This document shows, one piece after another, positions 8,718 to 16,512 of a DNA stretch of 64,000 nt; positions within the stretch are counted from its first letter, which is position 1, and each line of letters starts with the position of its first letter. The stretch is from Acidimicrobiaceae bacterium (GTDB lineage Bacteria > Actinomycetota > Acidimicrobiia > Acidimicrobiales > RAAP-2), in NCBI GenBank assembly GCA_027315315.1, contig DAHUYG010000038.1, forward strand, positions 16,074 to 80,073, read 5' to 3'. Under the pieces are notes generated by a model, which was not told where the DNA came from, did not search any database, and saw only the letters and a list, made by a program, of their open reading frames with translations. Made by a program: the position numbers and the translations under genes.

Positions 8718-9836
8718 CTAGAGCGCGACCCCGAGCAGTGCGGCGCCCGCCACCACCGGGCGACCGGCGCCGGCCAACGCATCGAGGGCACCGAGCGCGC
8801 CGGGCGAGTCGAGGTCCTCGTCGAGAAGGCGCCCGACCGCGTCGGCCGACTCGTCCAAGCCGCCGACCGGGGGCCCGCGCCAGCGCTCGAGGCGTGCCGC
8901 GGCCTCGTCCATGTCCGACGCGACCCACTGCCAGTCGGCCCGGTAGTGGTGGGCGAGCAATGCGAGGCGGACGGCCGCCGGCTCGTACTCCTTCAAGAGG
9001 TCCGAGACGAACACGAGGTTGCCGAGCGACTTGGACATCTTCGTGCCGTCCAGTCCGACCAACCCGACGTGCAGCCAGTGCCGGGCGAGCGGCCGGCCGG
9101 TCACCGCCTCGGCCTGGGCGACCTCGCACTCGTGGTGCGGGAAGACGAGGTCCCGGCCGCCGCCGTGGATGTCGATGGTGTCGCCGAGCTCCCGGCGCAC
9201 GAGGGCCGAGCACTCGATGTGCCAGCCCGGCCGGCCCGGTCCCCAGCGCGACTCCCACGCCGGCTCGTCGGGCAGCGAGGGCTGCCACAGCACGAAGTCG
9301 AGCGGGTTGCGCTTGTTCGGGTCGCCGGGGTTCCCGCCATGCTCCGCCGCGAGGCGCAGCATGGTGTCGCGGTCATAGCCGCTGAGCGCCCCGAAGCGGC
9401 CGAAGGTGCTGACATCGAAGTACACGGCGCCCCCGGACTGGTATGCGTGCCCCGAGTCGAGGACCGCCCCGATGAGCGAGAGGATCTCGGGGATAGCCGA
9501 GGTGGCGCGGGGCTCCGAATAGGCCGCCAGCAGCCCGAGGGCCCCCATGTCCGAGTCGAACCGGGCCATCTCCTCGGCGGCGAGGTCGAGGTAGTGGACG
9601 CCGAGCTCGCGCGCCTTGCGCAGGATGTCGTCGTCGACGTCGGTCACGTTGCGCACGCAGCGGGTTTCGTGACCGAGGTCCCGGAGGCGCCGCTGGAGCA
9701 GATCGAAGGTCAGATAGACCGCCGCGTGCCCGAGGTGCGCGGCGTCATAGGGCGTGATGCCGCAGGTGTACATCGTGACCGGGCCGCTTGGCACGAACTC
9801 GACGACCCCCCGGCGTGCCGTGTCGAACAGCCGCAT
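8718..9836 (-). CDS. mshC: Cysteine:GlcN-inositol ligase, MshC type (CysS paralogue)
   Basis: Class I CysRS-like enzyme of 372 aa, shorter than CysRS (about 460 aa). The region around the first zinc cysteine reads YTCGITPYDAAHLGHAA, with ITPYDAxHLGH as in MshC rather than the PTVYDxxHIGN of true CysS. The zinc-site HHECE, the GTKMSKS loop and WHIECS are present. MshC uses ATP to join cysteine to GlcN-myo-inositol in mycothiol synthesis, which fits the inositol chemistry nearby. I start at the ATG 9836, 7 nt after the npdG stop; the track starts at an upstream TTG. A cysteine--tRNA ligase role is less likely but not excluded. Confidence 0.75.
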   Translation of the reverse strand: MRLFDTARRGVVEFVPSGPVTMYTCGITPYDAAHLGHAAVYLTFDLLQRRLRDLGHETRCVRNVTDVDDDILRKARELGVHYLDLAAEEMARFDSDMGALGLLAAYSEPRATSAIPEILSLIGAVLDSGHAYQSGGAVYFDVSTFGRFGALSGYDRDTMLRLAAEHGGNPGDPNKRNPLDFVLWQPSLPDEPAWESRWGPGRPGWHIECSALVRRELGDTIDIHGGGRDLVFPHHECEVAQAEAVTGRPLARHWLHVGLVGLDGTKMSKSLGNLVFVSDLLKEYEPAAVRLALLAHHYRADWQWVASDMDEAAARLERWRGPPVGGLDESADAVGRLLDEDLDSPGALGALDALAGAGRPVVAGAALLGVAL

Positions 9837-9843
9837 CGACAAC

Positions 9844-10494
9844 TCAGATGCCGCCCATGCGCAGGTAGGTCCGGGCCTTGTAGCGGATGTTCACCGCGAT
9901 GCACACCGCCGTGAAGGCCTCGATCGCCTGGGCCTGGGTGAGCCGTCCGGCGTCGAGCGCCCGGAGCCCCTCGATCGACTCGACGAGCGCCATGGTCGCC
10001 TCGCGCGCCTCGGCGTCGTCGGCGCAGACGAGCACGTCGGCCATGAGCCCCTCGTCGAGGTTGGCCAGGTCCTCGGCCGGGAGGTGGTGGAAGGCCCCGG
10101 CGATCTTGGCGCCCGGCAGCGCGGCCTGGAGCGTGCCGGCGAAGGAACCCCGGGCGAGCTGGACCGCCTGGACGCCGTGGCCCACCCGGACGAGCGCCGA
10201 GACCATCGATACGACGACCTTGCCGCCGAGACGGTCGCGCAGCGGCTGGACCGTGCCGAGCGCCCCCTCCCAGGGGGTCGCCACCACCACGAGGTCGGCC
10301 TCCGCCGCCGCGACGTTGGCGTCGCCCCGGACGACCAGCCCCCGGCCGGGCCACGCGGCGAGCAGCTCCGCCGCCACCCCCTCGGCCCGTGCCTTGTCGC
10401 GTGAGCCGAGCGTGACCTCGATGCCGGCCGCCGCCAGGCGGCACCCGAGGCCCCGGCCGGCGGGTCCGGTGCCCCCGAGGATGCCGACGTGCAT
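9844..10494 (-). CDS. npdG: F420H2:NADP+ oxidoreductase (NpdG/Fno)
   Basis: A 216-aa Rossmann protein that transfers hydride between F420 and NADP. The N-terminus MHVGILGGTGPAGRGLGCRLA is the NADP-binding loop, LGSRDKARAE gives the 2-prime-phosphate-binding S/R, and the centre has VVVATPWEGALG and VVSMVSALVRV. The track ORF extends far upstream; I chose the ATG at 10494 because GGAAAGG lies 7 nt before it, though an ATG at 10500 is also possible. It is followed by mshC with a 7-nt gap. It is divergent from the enoyl reductase gene. Confidence 0.88.
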   Translation of the reverse strand: MHVGILGGTGPAGRGLGCRLAAAGIEVTLGSRDKARAEGVAAELLAAWPGRGLVVRGDANVAAAEADLVVVATPWEGALGTVQPLRDRLGGKVVVSMVSALVRVGHGVQAVQLARGSFAGTLQAALPGAKIAGAFHHLPAEDLANLDEGLMADVLVCADDAEAREATMALVESIEGLRALDAGRLTQAQAIEAFTAVCIAVNIRYKARTYLRMGGI

Positions 10495-10580
10495 GGCCAT
10501 ACCTTTCCACAGCGCGCCGGTCGGCCCGAAGACGCCTCGGACCGGGCCAGGCACACCGGGGCGCCCCAGGGGGGCCGAAG

Positions 10581-10586
10581 TATCGT
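10581..10586 (+). promoter_or_regulatory. Leaderless -10 element of the enoyl reductase gene
   Basis: TATCGT lies 7 nt before the ATG at 10594 and there is no Shine-Dalgarno sequence. This spacing fits a TANNNT -10 box with transcription starting at the start codon. It decides the start used for the gene, since the track extends the ORF to 10489. Confidence 0.55.
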
Positions 10587-10593
10587 GGCGACG

Positions 10594-11376
10594 ATGGGCA
10601 TCGTGGAGGGCAAGCGGATCCTCGTCACCGGGGTCCTGACCGAGGAGTCGCTCGCCTTTGCCGTGGCGCGCCTCGCGATCGAGGAGGGCGCCGAGGTCGT
10701 GCTCTCGGGCCACGGCCGGGCGCTGCGGATCACCGAGCGCGTGGCGCGCAAGCTTCCCGTCACCCCCGAGGTGCTCGAGGTCGACGTCGCGCTCCCCGAG
10801 CAGCTGGCGGCGGCGGCGGCCCGGCTCGCCCAGCGCTGGGACCGCCTCGACGGGCTGCTCCACGCCATCGGCTACGCCCCGCCCGAGGCGCTCGGCCGGG
10901 GCATGTTCGCGGCTGACTGGGAGGCGGTCGCCACCTCGCTCAACGTCTCGGCGTACTCGCTCAAGGCCCTCGTCGAGCACTTCGGCCCGCTCCTCGAGGC
11001 GGCCGGCAGATCGGGGGGCGCCTCGGTGGTCGGGCTCGACTTCGACGCCACGGTCGCCTGGCCGCTCTACGACTGGATGGGGGTGGCCAAGGCCGCGCTT
11101 GAGTCCCTGGCGCGCTATCTCGCCCGGGACCTCGGCGGGCAGGGCATCCGGGTGAACCTGGTCGCTGCGGGCCCGGTGCGCACGATGGCTGCCAAGTCCA
11201 TCCCGGGGTTCGGCGCCTTCGAGGACACCTGGAAGGAGCGCGCCCCGCTCGGGTGGGACGTCACCGACAGCGAGCCGGTGGCCAGGGCCTGTGTGGCCCT
11301 GTTCTCGGACTGGTTCCCGGCCACCACCGGGGAGATCGTCCACGTCGACGGGGGCGCGCACGCCCTCGGGGCGTGA
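10594..11376 (+). CDS. fabI: Enoyl-[acyl-carrier-protein] reductase, FabI/InhA type
   Basis: A 260-aa short-chain dehydrogenase-like enoyl-ACP reductase of fatty acid elongation. It starts MGIVEGKRILVTGVL with the variant NAD-binding loop, has LHAIGYAPPE, and carries the catalytic Tyr-x6-Lys in YDWMGVAKAALES (residues about 155-167), close to the InhA version. The C-terminus ends with TGEIVHVDGGAHALGA. It is divergent from npdG, and the ATG is set by a leaderless -10 box. It is probably NADH-dependent. Whether it serves FAS-II only or longer-chain lipids cannot be told from sequence. Confidence 0.92.
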   Translation: MGIVEGKRILVTGVLTEESLAFAVARLAIEEGAEVVLSGHGRALRITERVARKLPVTPEVLEVDVALPEQLAAAAARLAQRWDRLDGLLHAIGYAPPEALGRGMFAADWEAVATSLNVSAYSLKALVEHFGPLLEAAGRSGGASVVGLDFDATVAWPLYDWMGVAKAALESLARYLARDLGGQGIRVNLVAAGPVRTMAAKSIPGFGAFEDTWKERAPLGWDVTDSEPVARACVALFSDWFPATTGEIVHVDGGAHALGA

Positions 11377-11380
11377 GCGT

Positions 11381-12403
11381 TCAGCCCCGGCCCTCGATCG
11401 CCTCGATCAAGGCGGCCCGCTGGGTCGCCCAGCGCTCGAGCTGGCGCCGTCGGGCATGGGCCGCGCCAGCCGCCGTCGCCTCGTAGTCGCGCTCGAGGTC
11501 GAGCAGGGCCCGGGCAACACCGGGGCCGTCGTTGATCGCGAGGCGCGCATGGGCGAAGAGCCGCCGGGCGACCGGCCAGTCGCTCACGACGAGCGGGCGA
11601 CCGGCGTAGACGGCCTCGTATGCGGCCCGCATCACCGAGGTGGGCTCGGTCGTGAGGGTGACGACGACGTCGGCGTTGCGCAGCGCCGCCCGGTACGCAT
11701 CGGCGTCGAGGTAGCCGACGAACTCGACGTTGGGCCCGGCCGAGCGACGGAGCCGCTCGGGGCAGCGGGCCGGGTCACCGGTCAAGAGGAAGTCACACGA
11801 CGGGGCCATCGCGGCGGCCGCGAACACCGCCTCGACGGGCTCGTCGGGCCCGAACCGGCCGACCACGAGCGCCCGGAGCCGCCCGTGGCGCGCGCCGGGC
11901 GAGCACACCCAGTGCGCCGGCGCCTCGTGGACGACAAGGGGGGTCCCGCCCCAGCCGCGGACGACCCCCGACCAGTGCTCCTCGGTGACGAGCACGGCGT
12001 CCACGCGGGCCGCCAGCCAGCGGTGGAGGAACTGGAGGCGCGCCGCGACCCGGTCGCCCTGGGCGCCGAAGCCGCCCGGATGGCTGTCCATGATCACCCG
12101 GGCGCCGACCACCCTGGCGCAGGCGTAGGCGACGAGCGGGGCGAAGACCGGCGGGTTGGTCACGATGACCACCTCGGGACGCCGGGTGAGGACGAGGGCC
12201 GCGGTGCGGATCGCCGAGAGCGCCCAGCGCACGAGCACCGGCGGACGCCGGCCGCCCGGCGGGAAGAAGCACACGGCCTCCCCGCCGACCTCGGCCGCGA
12301 TCTCCTTGGAGCGTCCGGGGACCGCACCCCAGGCCACGAACGCGACCTTGGTCCGGCGCGTCGAGGATGGCTCGGTGCTCGGCGCGTCGAGGACCCGGGT
12401 CAT
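11381..12403 (-). CDS. Glycosyltransferase, GT4-like (surface polysaccharide)
   Basis: A 340-aa GT-B type protein. It has an N-terminal acceptor domain (KVAFVAWGAVPGRSKEIA, then VVIVTNPPVFAPLVAYACA, a pattern of lipid-linked glycan transferases) and a C-terminal donor domain (ALVVGRFGPDEP; VVTLTTEPTSVMRAAYEAVYAGRPLVV). The ATG lies 1 nt after the stop of the upstream Alg14/Alg13-like gene, so the two form an operon. The substrate is unknown. An exopolysaccharide or cell-wall glycan role is inferred from its neighbours. Confidence 0.72.
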   Translation of the reverse strand: MTRVLDAPSTEPSSTRRTKVAFVAWGAVPGRSKEIAAEVGGEAVCFFPPGGRRPPVLVRWALSAIRTAALVLTRRPEVVIVTNPPVFAPLVAYACARVVGARVIMDSHPGGFGAQGDRVAARLQFLHRWLAARVDAVLVTEEHWSGVVRGWGGTPLVVHEAPAHWVCSPGARHGRLRALVVGRFGPDEPVEAVFAAAAMAPSCDFLLTGDPARCPERLRRSAGPNVEFVGYLDADAYRAALRNADVVVTLTTEPTSVMRAAYEAVYAGRPLVVSDWPVARRLFAHARLAINDGPGVARALLDLERDYEATAAGAAHARRRQLERWATQRAALIEAIEGRG

Positions 12404-12404
12404 C

Positions 12405-13367
12405 TCAGTTCACCCCGAGGACGAAGGGCGACGCGTGGTCGTTCAGGACCACGCTCCGGCGGGCCGCCTCGGCGAGCACGTCCGCGTTCAGGCCCGGCGG
12501 GTCACAACCGATGGCGAGGCCGGCCCGGGTGAGCAGGTCGGCGATTTGGCGCTGGTGGTCGTCGACGTGCTCGCGATGGGCCCGCTCGCGCGGCACGAGG
12601 ATGGGGCACTTCCCGGCCTGCATCGCGAGGATCGCCGAGCCGACGCCGGCGTGGGAGATCACGACGTCGGCCCGCCGCATGGCACCCAACAGGTCCTCGG
12701 TCGCCATGACCGGGACCGCCGCGATGTCGCGGTCGGTGAGGTCGGTCGAGCCGGTCTGCCAGAGGATCTCGGCCCCCTCGGGCGCGACCCGGCGCAGCGC
12801 GTCGATGAGCCGCCCGAAGCCATAACCGTTCACCCCGACGGTGACCACGATCCGGCGCACCGGGCCCTCGGGGAGCCTCGAGGGCGCGAAGCCGTCGAAC
12901 ACCGAGCCGCGGTAGGCCCAGTGCTGGCGGCCCCAGTCGTACTGGCCGTAGCGGTGCACGCCGGGCACGCGCTCGAGGATGCGGGCGGTGAGCGAGGGCC
13001 CGCTGACCCGGGCCGCGCTCTCGATGAAGTGACAGGACATGCCGAGGGCGCGGCCGATGGTGAGGAACGGGACGGCCGGCATCGACCCGGTCGACACGAC
13101 GTGGTCGAAGCGGCGCCGGTGCAGGATCCCGAGCGCGCGCCTCGCGGTCGTGGCCGTCGCCCTCGCGTCGTGGGGCGCCGCCTTCGGGATGAAGATCCGC
13201 TCCTCGTCCCCGAGGAGCACCCGGCTCTGGGGCGTGTCGGCGGTGACCCAGGTCACCTCGTTCGAAATCCCGACCAGGCGTGGTCGCAACATGTGGAGCT
13301 CGTCGAGGTGCCCGCCGGCACCGGCCACCAGGAGCGTCGGCATGTCAACGTTGTCCCACTCGGCCAT
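12405..13367 (-). CDS. Alg14-Alg13-like fused glycosyltransferase (GT28 C-terminal domain)
   Basis: About 320 aa combining an Alg14/PssD-type membrane-associated half and an Alg13/PssE-type catalytic half in one chain. The first half has LLVAGAGGHLDELHMLRPR and VVSTGSMPAVPFLTIGRALG. The second has the GT28 C-terminal signature ISHAGVGSAILAMQAGKCPILVPR followed by HVDDHQRQIA. It is probably a nucleotide-sugar:lipid-linked acceptor transferase at the inner membrane. The start at 13367 (MAEWDNVD) is preceded by GAGGGGGG; an internal ATG at 13343 gives MPTLLVAGAG and is also plausible. It is divergent from the next glycosyltransferase and coupled to the GT4-like gene downstream. Confidence 0.75.
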   Translation of the reverse strand: MAEWDNVDMPTLLVAGAGGHLDELHMLRPRLVGISNEVTWVTADTPQSRVLLGDEERIFIPKAAPHDARATATTARRALGILHRRRFDHVVSTGSMPAVPFLTIGRALGMSCHFIESAARVSGPSLTARILERVPGVHRYGQYDWGRQHWAYRGSVFDGFAPSRLPEGPVRRIVVTVGVNGYGFGRLIDALRRVAPEGAEILWQTGSTDLTDRDIAAVPVMATEDLLGAMRRADVVISHAGVGSAILAMQAGKCPILVPRERAHREHVDDHQRQIADLLTRAGLAIGCDPPGLNADVLAEAARRSVVLNDHASPFVLGVN

Positions 13368-13440
13368 CTCGCCCGCGTCCCCCCTCGGCCGACGTTTGCC
13401 CTGAGACACGCCCGGGACGGGCCCCCAGCACACTTGGGTC

Positions 13441-14598
13441 ATGGCCCTCGCACGCCTCATGCCCCTTGACCAGGTCGTTCTCGACCGCGAGGCGGAAGCT
13501 GCGCCGGGCCCCGCGCGCTCGGTCCCCCAACCCCGGGTCGCCCTGGTCCACCTCGGCAACCGGGCGGCGCTCGGCACGACCCGGCGGGTCGAGGTCTGGC
13601 GCGAGCTCCTCGCGGCGGCGGGCATGGCCGTGGTGGAGGTGAACCTCCTCGCGGCGCACCGCCGGCTGATCCCCTCGCCGGTCGCGCTCGGGGCCTCGAT
13701 CAGCGGCCGGGTCGTCCCCGAGTCCTCGACCTGGTCGGTCGGGACCGCCGGGCGGACCATCGAGGCGCTCGGGCCCGACGCCGCCCTCTTCGTCACCCCC
13801 CGCGCCTTCCACCCCCGGCTGGCCGAGCTCGTCCCGCGGGCGGTGCTCGACTTCCAGGACCGGTTCAGCGCGAGCTACCGGGGACGGGCCGCCGTCGACG
13901 GCCGGCCCGTCGCCTCTTCGCTCTGGCGCACCCTCGCATGGGCGGTCGAGCGCTTCGAGCGCCGGGACCACGGGGTGCGGACCGTCACCGCCGGGTGGGC
14001 CGAGGCCGAGCACTTCGGCGCCACCTGGGTGCCGAACACCGTCCCCTGCCTCGCCGCCGGGCCCCTCGACGACCACGCCGACGCCCCGTTTGATCTCGTC
14101 TTCTTCGGCAAGCTGAGCGCGCTGCCCAACGTCGACGCGCTGCGCACGGTGGCCCGGCTCTGGCCCCTGCTGGCGGCCGAGGTCCCCGGGGTCAGCCTCC
14201 TCGTCGCCGGCAACGATCCGAGCGACGAGGTCCGGGCGCTCGCCTCGGAGCACGGCTGGGTGCTCGAGGAGGACTTCTCCGACGTGGCCACGCTGTGCGC
14301 CCGGGCGAGGGTCGCGCTGGCGCCGCTCCGCCACGCAAACGGCATCCAGAACAAGCTGCTCGAGGCGGCTGCGGTCGGGATCCCACAGGTGGTCTCGCCC
14401 CAGGCCCTCGGGGGCACCGAGCCCGGGTTCCCGGCCATCGTCGCCGCGACCGAGAAGGCGACGGTCGAGGCGATCGCCGGCCTGCTCGCGCACCCGGGCC
14501 GGCGCCTGCAACTGGCCCGCGCGGCGCGCGACCACGTCGCGAGCCACTACGGCGTCGAGCGGTGGGCCCCGGTGTCCCGGGCGCTCCTGAGCGACTGA
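13441..14598 (+). CDS. Glycosyltransferase (GT-B, GT4-like)
   Basis: A 385-aa protein with a variable N-terminal half and a recognisable donor domain: FDLVFFGKLSALPNVDAL (near 220), GVSLLVAGNDPSDEVRAL, and VALAPLRHANGIQNKLLEAAAVGIPQVVS. The last holds the conserved E of GT4 enzymes that bind the donor sugar. It diverges from the Alg14/13-like gene across about 70 nt, so the three genes form a small glycan-synthesis locus between fabI and the cobalamin block. Donor and acceptor are not predictable. Confidence 0.72.
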   Translation: MALARLMPLDQVVLDREAEAAPGPARSVPQPRVALVHLGNRAALGTTRRVEVWRELLAAAGMAVVEVNLLAAHRRLIPSPVALGASISGRVVPESSTWSVGTAGRTIEALGPDAALFVTPRAFHPRLAELVPRAVLDFQDRFSASYRGRAAVDGRPVASSLWRTLAWAVERFERRDHGVRTVTAGWAEAEHFGATWVPNTVPCLAAGPLDDHADAPFDLVFFGKLSALPNVDALRTVARLWPLLAAEVPGVSLLVAGNDPSDEVRALASEHGWVLEEDFSDVATLCARARVALAPLRHANGIQNKLLEAAAVGIPQVVSPQALGGTEPGFPAIVAATEKATVEAIAGLLAHPGRRLQLARAARDHVASHYGVERWAPVSRALLSD

Positions 14599-14625
14599 GC
14601 CACCGAGCCGAGATCCGGCGCCGGC

Positions 14626-16512
14626 TCAGCGCAGCGTGCGCCCGATCACCTCAGCCAGCGCGCTGCCCCCCTCCGCGCCGCCCAGCGCGCCGAGCGCCGC
14701 GTAGCGCGCCCCCATCGCCCCGGCCACGGCCCGCGCCGCACCGAGTGGGCGCACCGAGGACTCGCAGTCGACCACGAGCGCGTCGAGGCCCGCCACGCGG
14801 CACGCCCGGGCGGCCTCGAGCGCGGCCTCGAGCGGGTCGGCACCCCCCGGCGCCCAGGTCGCCCGGCCGTCGGTCACGAGGACGACGACGGGGTGCCCGC
14901 CGTGTCGGCGCTCGTCCATGGCGAGCGCCCGCGCCCGGTCGATCCCGGCTGCGAGCGGGGTGCGGCCGCCCGTGTGGACCTCCCCCAACCGGGCCAGCGC
15001 GACCTCGGTGCTCGAGGTGGGCCGCAGCACGACCGTCGCCTCCTCGCCGCGATAGGTGAGGAGCGCGACCCGGTCGCGTCGCTGATAGGCGTCGGCCACC
15101 AGGGTGAGCACGGCGGCCCGGGCGGCCGCCACCCGCTCGTCGGCCCCCATCGACCCCGACGCGTCGAGGGCCAGGATCACCACGTGCTCGCCGCGGTGCT
15201 CGCGCCTCGCGCTGCGCAGATCCTCCTCCTCGATGCGCAACGGCAGCGCCCCCGAGGTCCGCACCGCCGTCGCCCGGAGCGAGGCCGGGACCGAGACCGG
15301 ACCCGAGGCCGCGCCGCGCGGCTCGACCCCGACCACCCTGCCGCGTCCCTCCGTCCGAGCGCCGCGGTCGCGGCGCCGGCCGGCCCGGGCGCCCGCCCCC
15401 CGGCTGGCCGGGTCGAGCAGGCCGCGGAGCTCGGGCACCTCGCCCTCGACCGGCTCGTGGCGACGGGGCGTCTCCTCGCCGGGGCCCGGGCTGCCACCTT
15501 CTGTCGGCCCCGGGCCCGGGCCGGACCCCGGGGCCGCCCGCTCGACCCGCGGATCGCCGGTCCCCCCCGATCTCCCGCCCGCTGCGGGCTCCTCGGGGCG
15601 CGGTGGGGCGGGCGGGTGCAGCGCCTCGGACACCACCCGGCCGAGATCGCCCGCCTCCTCGGGGCTCTGCCCGAAGGGGGTCCGGCGGCGGTGCCCGAGG
15701 GCGAGGGGGGCGACCGCCTCGACCTCGTCCTCGCTGGCCTCGGGAAGCCCCCGCCAACCGGCGAGCGCCGCGGCTGCCCGGCAGATGACGAGATCGGCCC
15801 GCAGCCCCTCGGCGCCGGCGGCGACGCAGAGCGCGGCCACCGCCTCCTCGAGCCCGGGCGACAGCGGGGCCGGCCGGACGTCGCGCAGGCGGGCCGCCAG
15901 CTCGGCCTCGGCCCGCGCCCACTCGCTCGCGAAGGCCGCCGGATCGGCGTCGAAGGCGAGCCGTCGCCGCAGCGCCTCGGCGCGCACGGCGGGGTCCTCG
16001 GGGGCCCGGACGCGCACCGACAGCCCGAAGCGGTCGAGCAGCTGGGGCCGCAGCTCGCCCTCCTCGGGGTTCATCGAGCCGACGAGGACGAACCGGCTCG
16101 CCTGCACGTGGGAGAAGCCGTCGCGCTCGACCCGGTGCGCGCCGGTGGCGGCGGCGTCCAGGAGGACGTCGACGAGGTGATCCGCGAGCAGGTTGACCTC
16201 GTCGACGTAGAGGATCCCCCCGTCGGCCGCCGCGAGCAGCCCGGGCGAGAAGCGGTGCGCGCCATCGGCCAGGATCGCGCCGACGTCGACGGAGCCGACG
16301 ACCCGGTCCTCGCTCGCGCCGAGGGGGATCTCGACGAACGGCGCGTCCGGGAGGAGCGAGGCGAGCCCGCGGGCCGCCGTCGTCTTGGCCGAGCCCTTGT
16401 CGCCGCGCAGCAGCACCCCGCCGATCGCGGGCTCGACGGCGGCGAGGACGAGCGCGCGCACGAGGTCGTCGAGCCCGACCAGGGCCGACAACGGGAAGAC
16501 CTCCTGGTTCAT
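14626..16512 (-). CDS. Cobaltochelatase-associated AAA+/VWA ATPase (ChlI-ChlD fusion)
   Basis: A 628-aa protein fusing a ChlI-type AAA+ ATPase to a ChlD-type VWA domain, the motor partner of CobN in ATP-dependent cobalt insertion. Walker A is GDKGSAKTT (about residues 37-45) and Walker B is ILYVDEVNLL, followed by the sensor region FVLVGSMNPEEGELRPQLLDRFG. A Pro/Gly/Glu-rich linker (about 300-400) leads to the VWA domain with the MIDAS motif DASGSMG and TDGRATW. The ATG overlaps the cobN stop as ATGA. It replaces the separate CobS/CobT chelatase subunits of proteobacteria. It is the last gene of the riboswitch-led operon. Confidence 0.88.
   Translation of the reverse strand: MNQEVFPLSALVGLDDLVRALVLAAVEPAIGGVLLRGDKGSAKTTAARGLASLLPDAPFVEIPLGASEDRVVGSVDVGAILADGAHRFSPGLLAAADGGILYVDEVNLLADHLVDVLLDAAATGAHRVERDGFSHVQASRFVLVGSMNPEEGELRPQLLDRFGLSVRVRAPEDPAVRAEALRRRLAFDADPAAFASEWARAEAELAARLRDVRPAPLSPGLEEAVAALCVAAGAEGLRADLVICRAAAALAGWRGLPEASEDEVEAVAPLALGHRRRTPFGQSPEEAGDLGRVVSEALHPPAPPRPEEPAAGGRSGGTGDPRVERAAPGSGPGPGPTEGGSPGPGEETPRRHEPVEGEVPELRGLLDPASRGAGARAGRRRDRGARTEGRGRVVGVEPRGAASGPVSVPASLRATAVRTSGALPLRIEEEDLRSARREHRGEHVVILALDASGSMGADERVAAARAAVLTLVADAYQRRDRVALLTYRGEEATVVLRPTSSTEVALARLGEVHTGGRTPLAAGIDRARALAMDERRHGGHPVVVLVTDGRATWAPGGADPLEAALEAARACRVAGLDALVVDCESSVRPLGAARAVAGAMGARYAALGALGGAEGGSALAEVIGRTLR

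Noticed and set aside
6543-9914. Plus-strand ORF of 1123 aa opposite thrS and the ligase gene
   Set aside because: It is an antisense shadow produced by high GC and G/C third positions. The composition is Arg/Gly/Ala/His-rich with no domain, while the other strand encodes clear thrS and mshC-type proteins.
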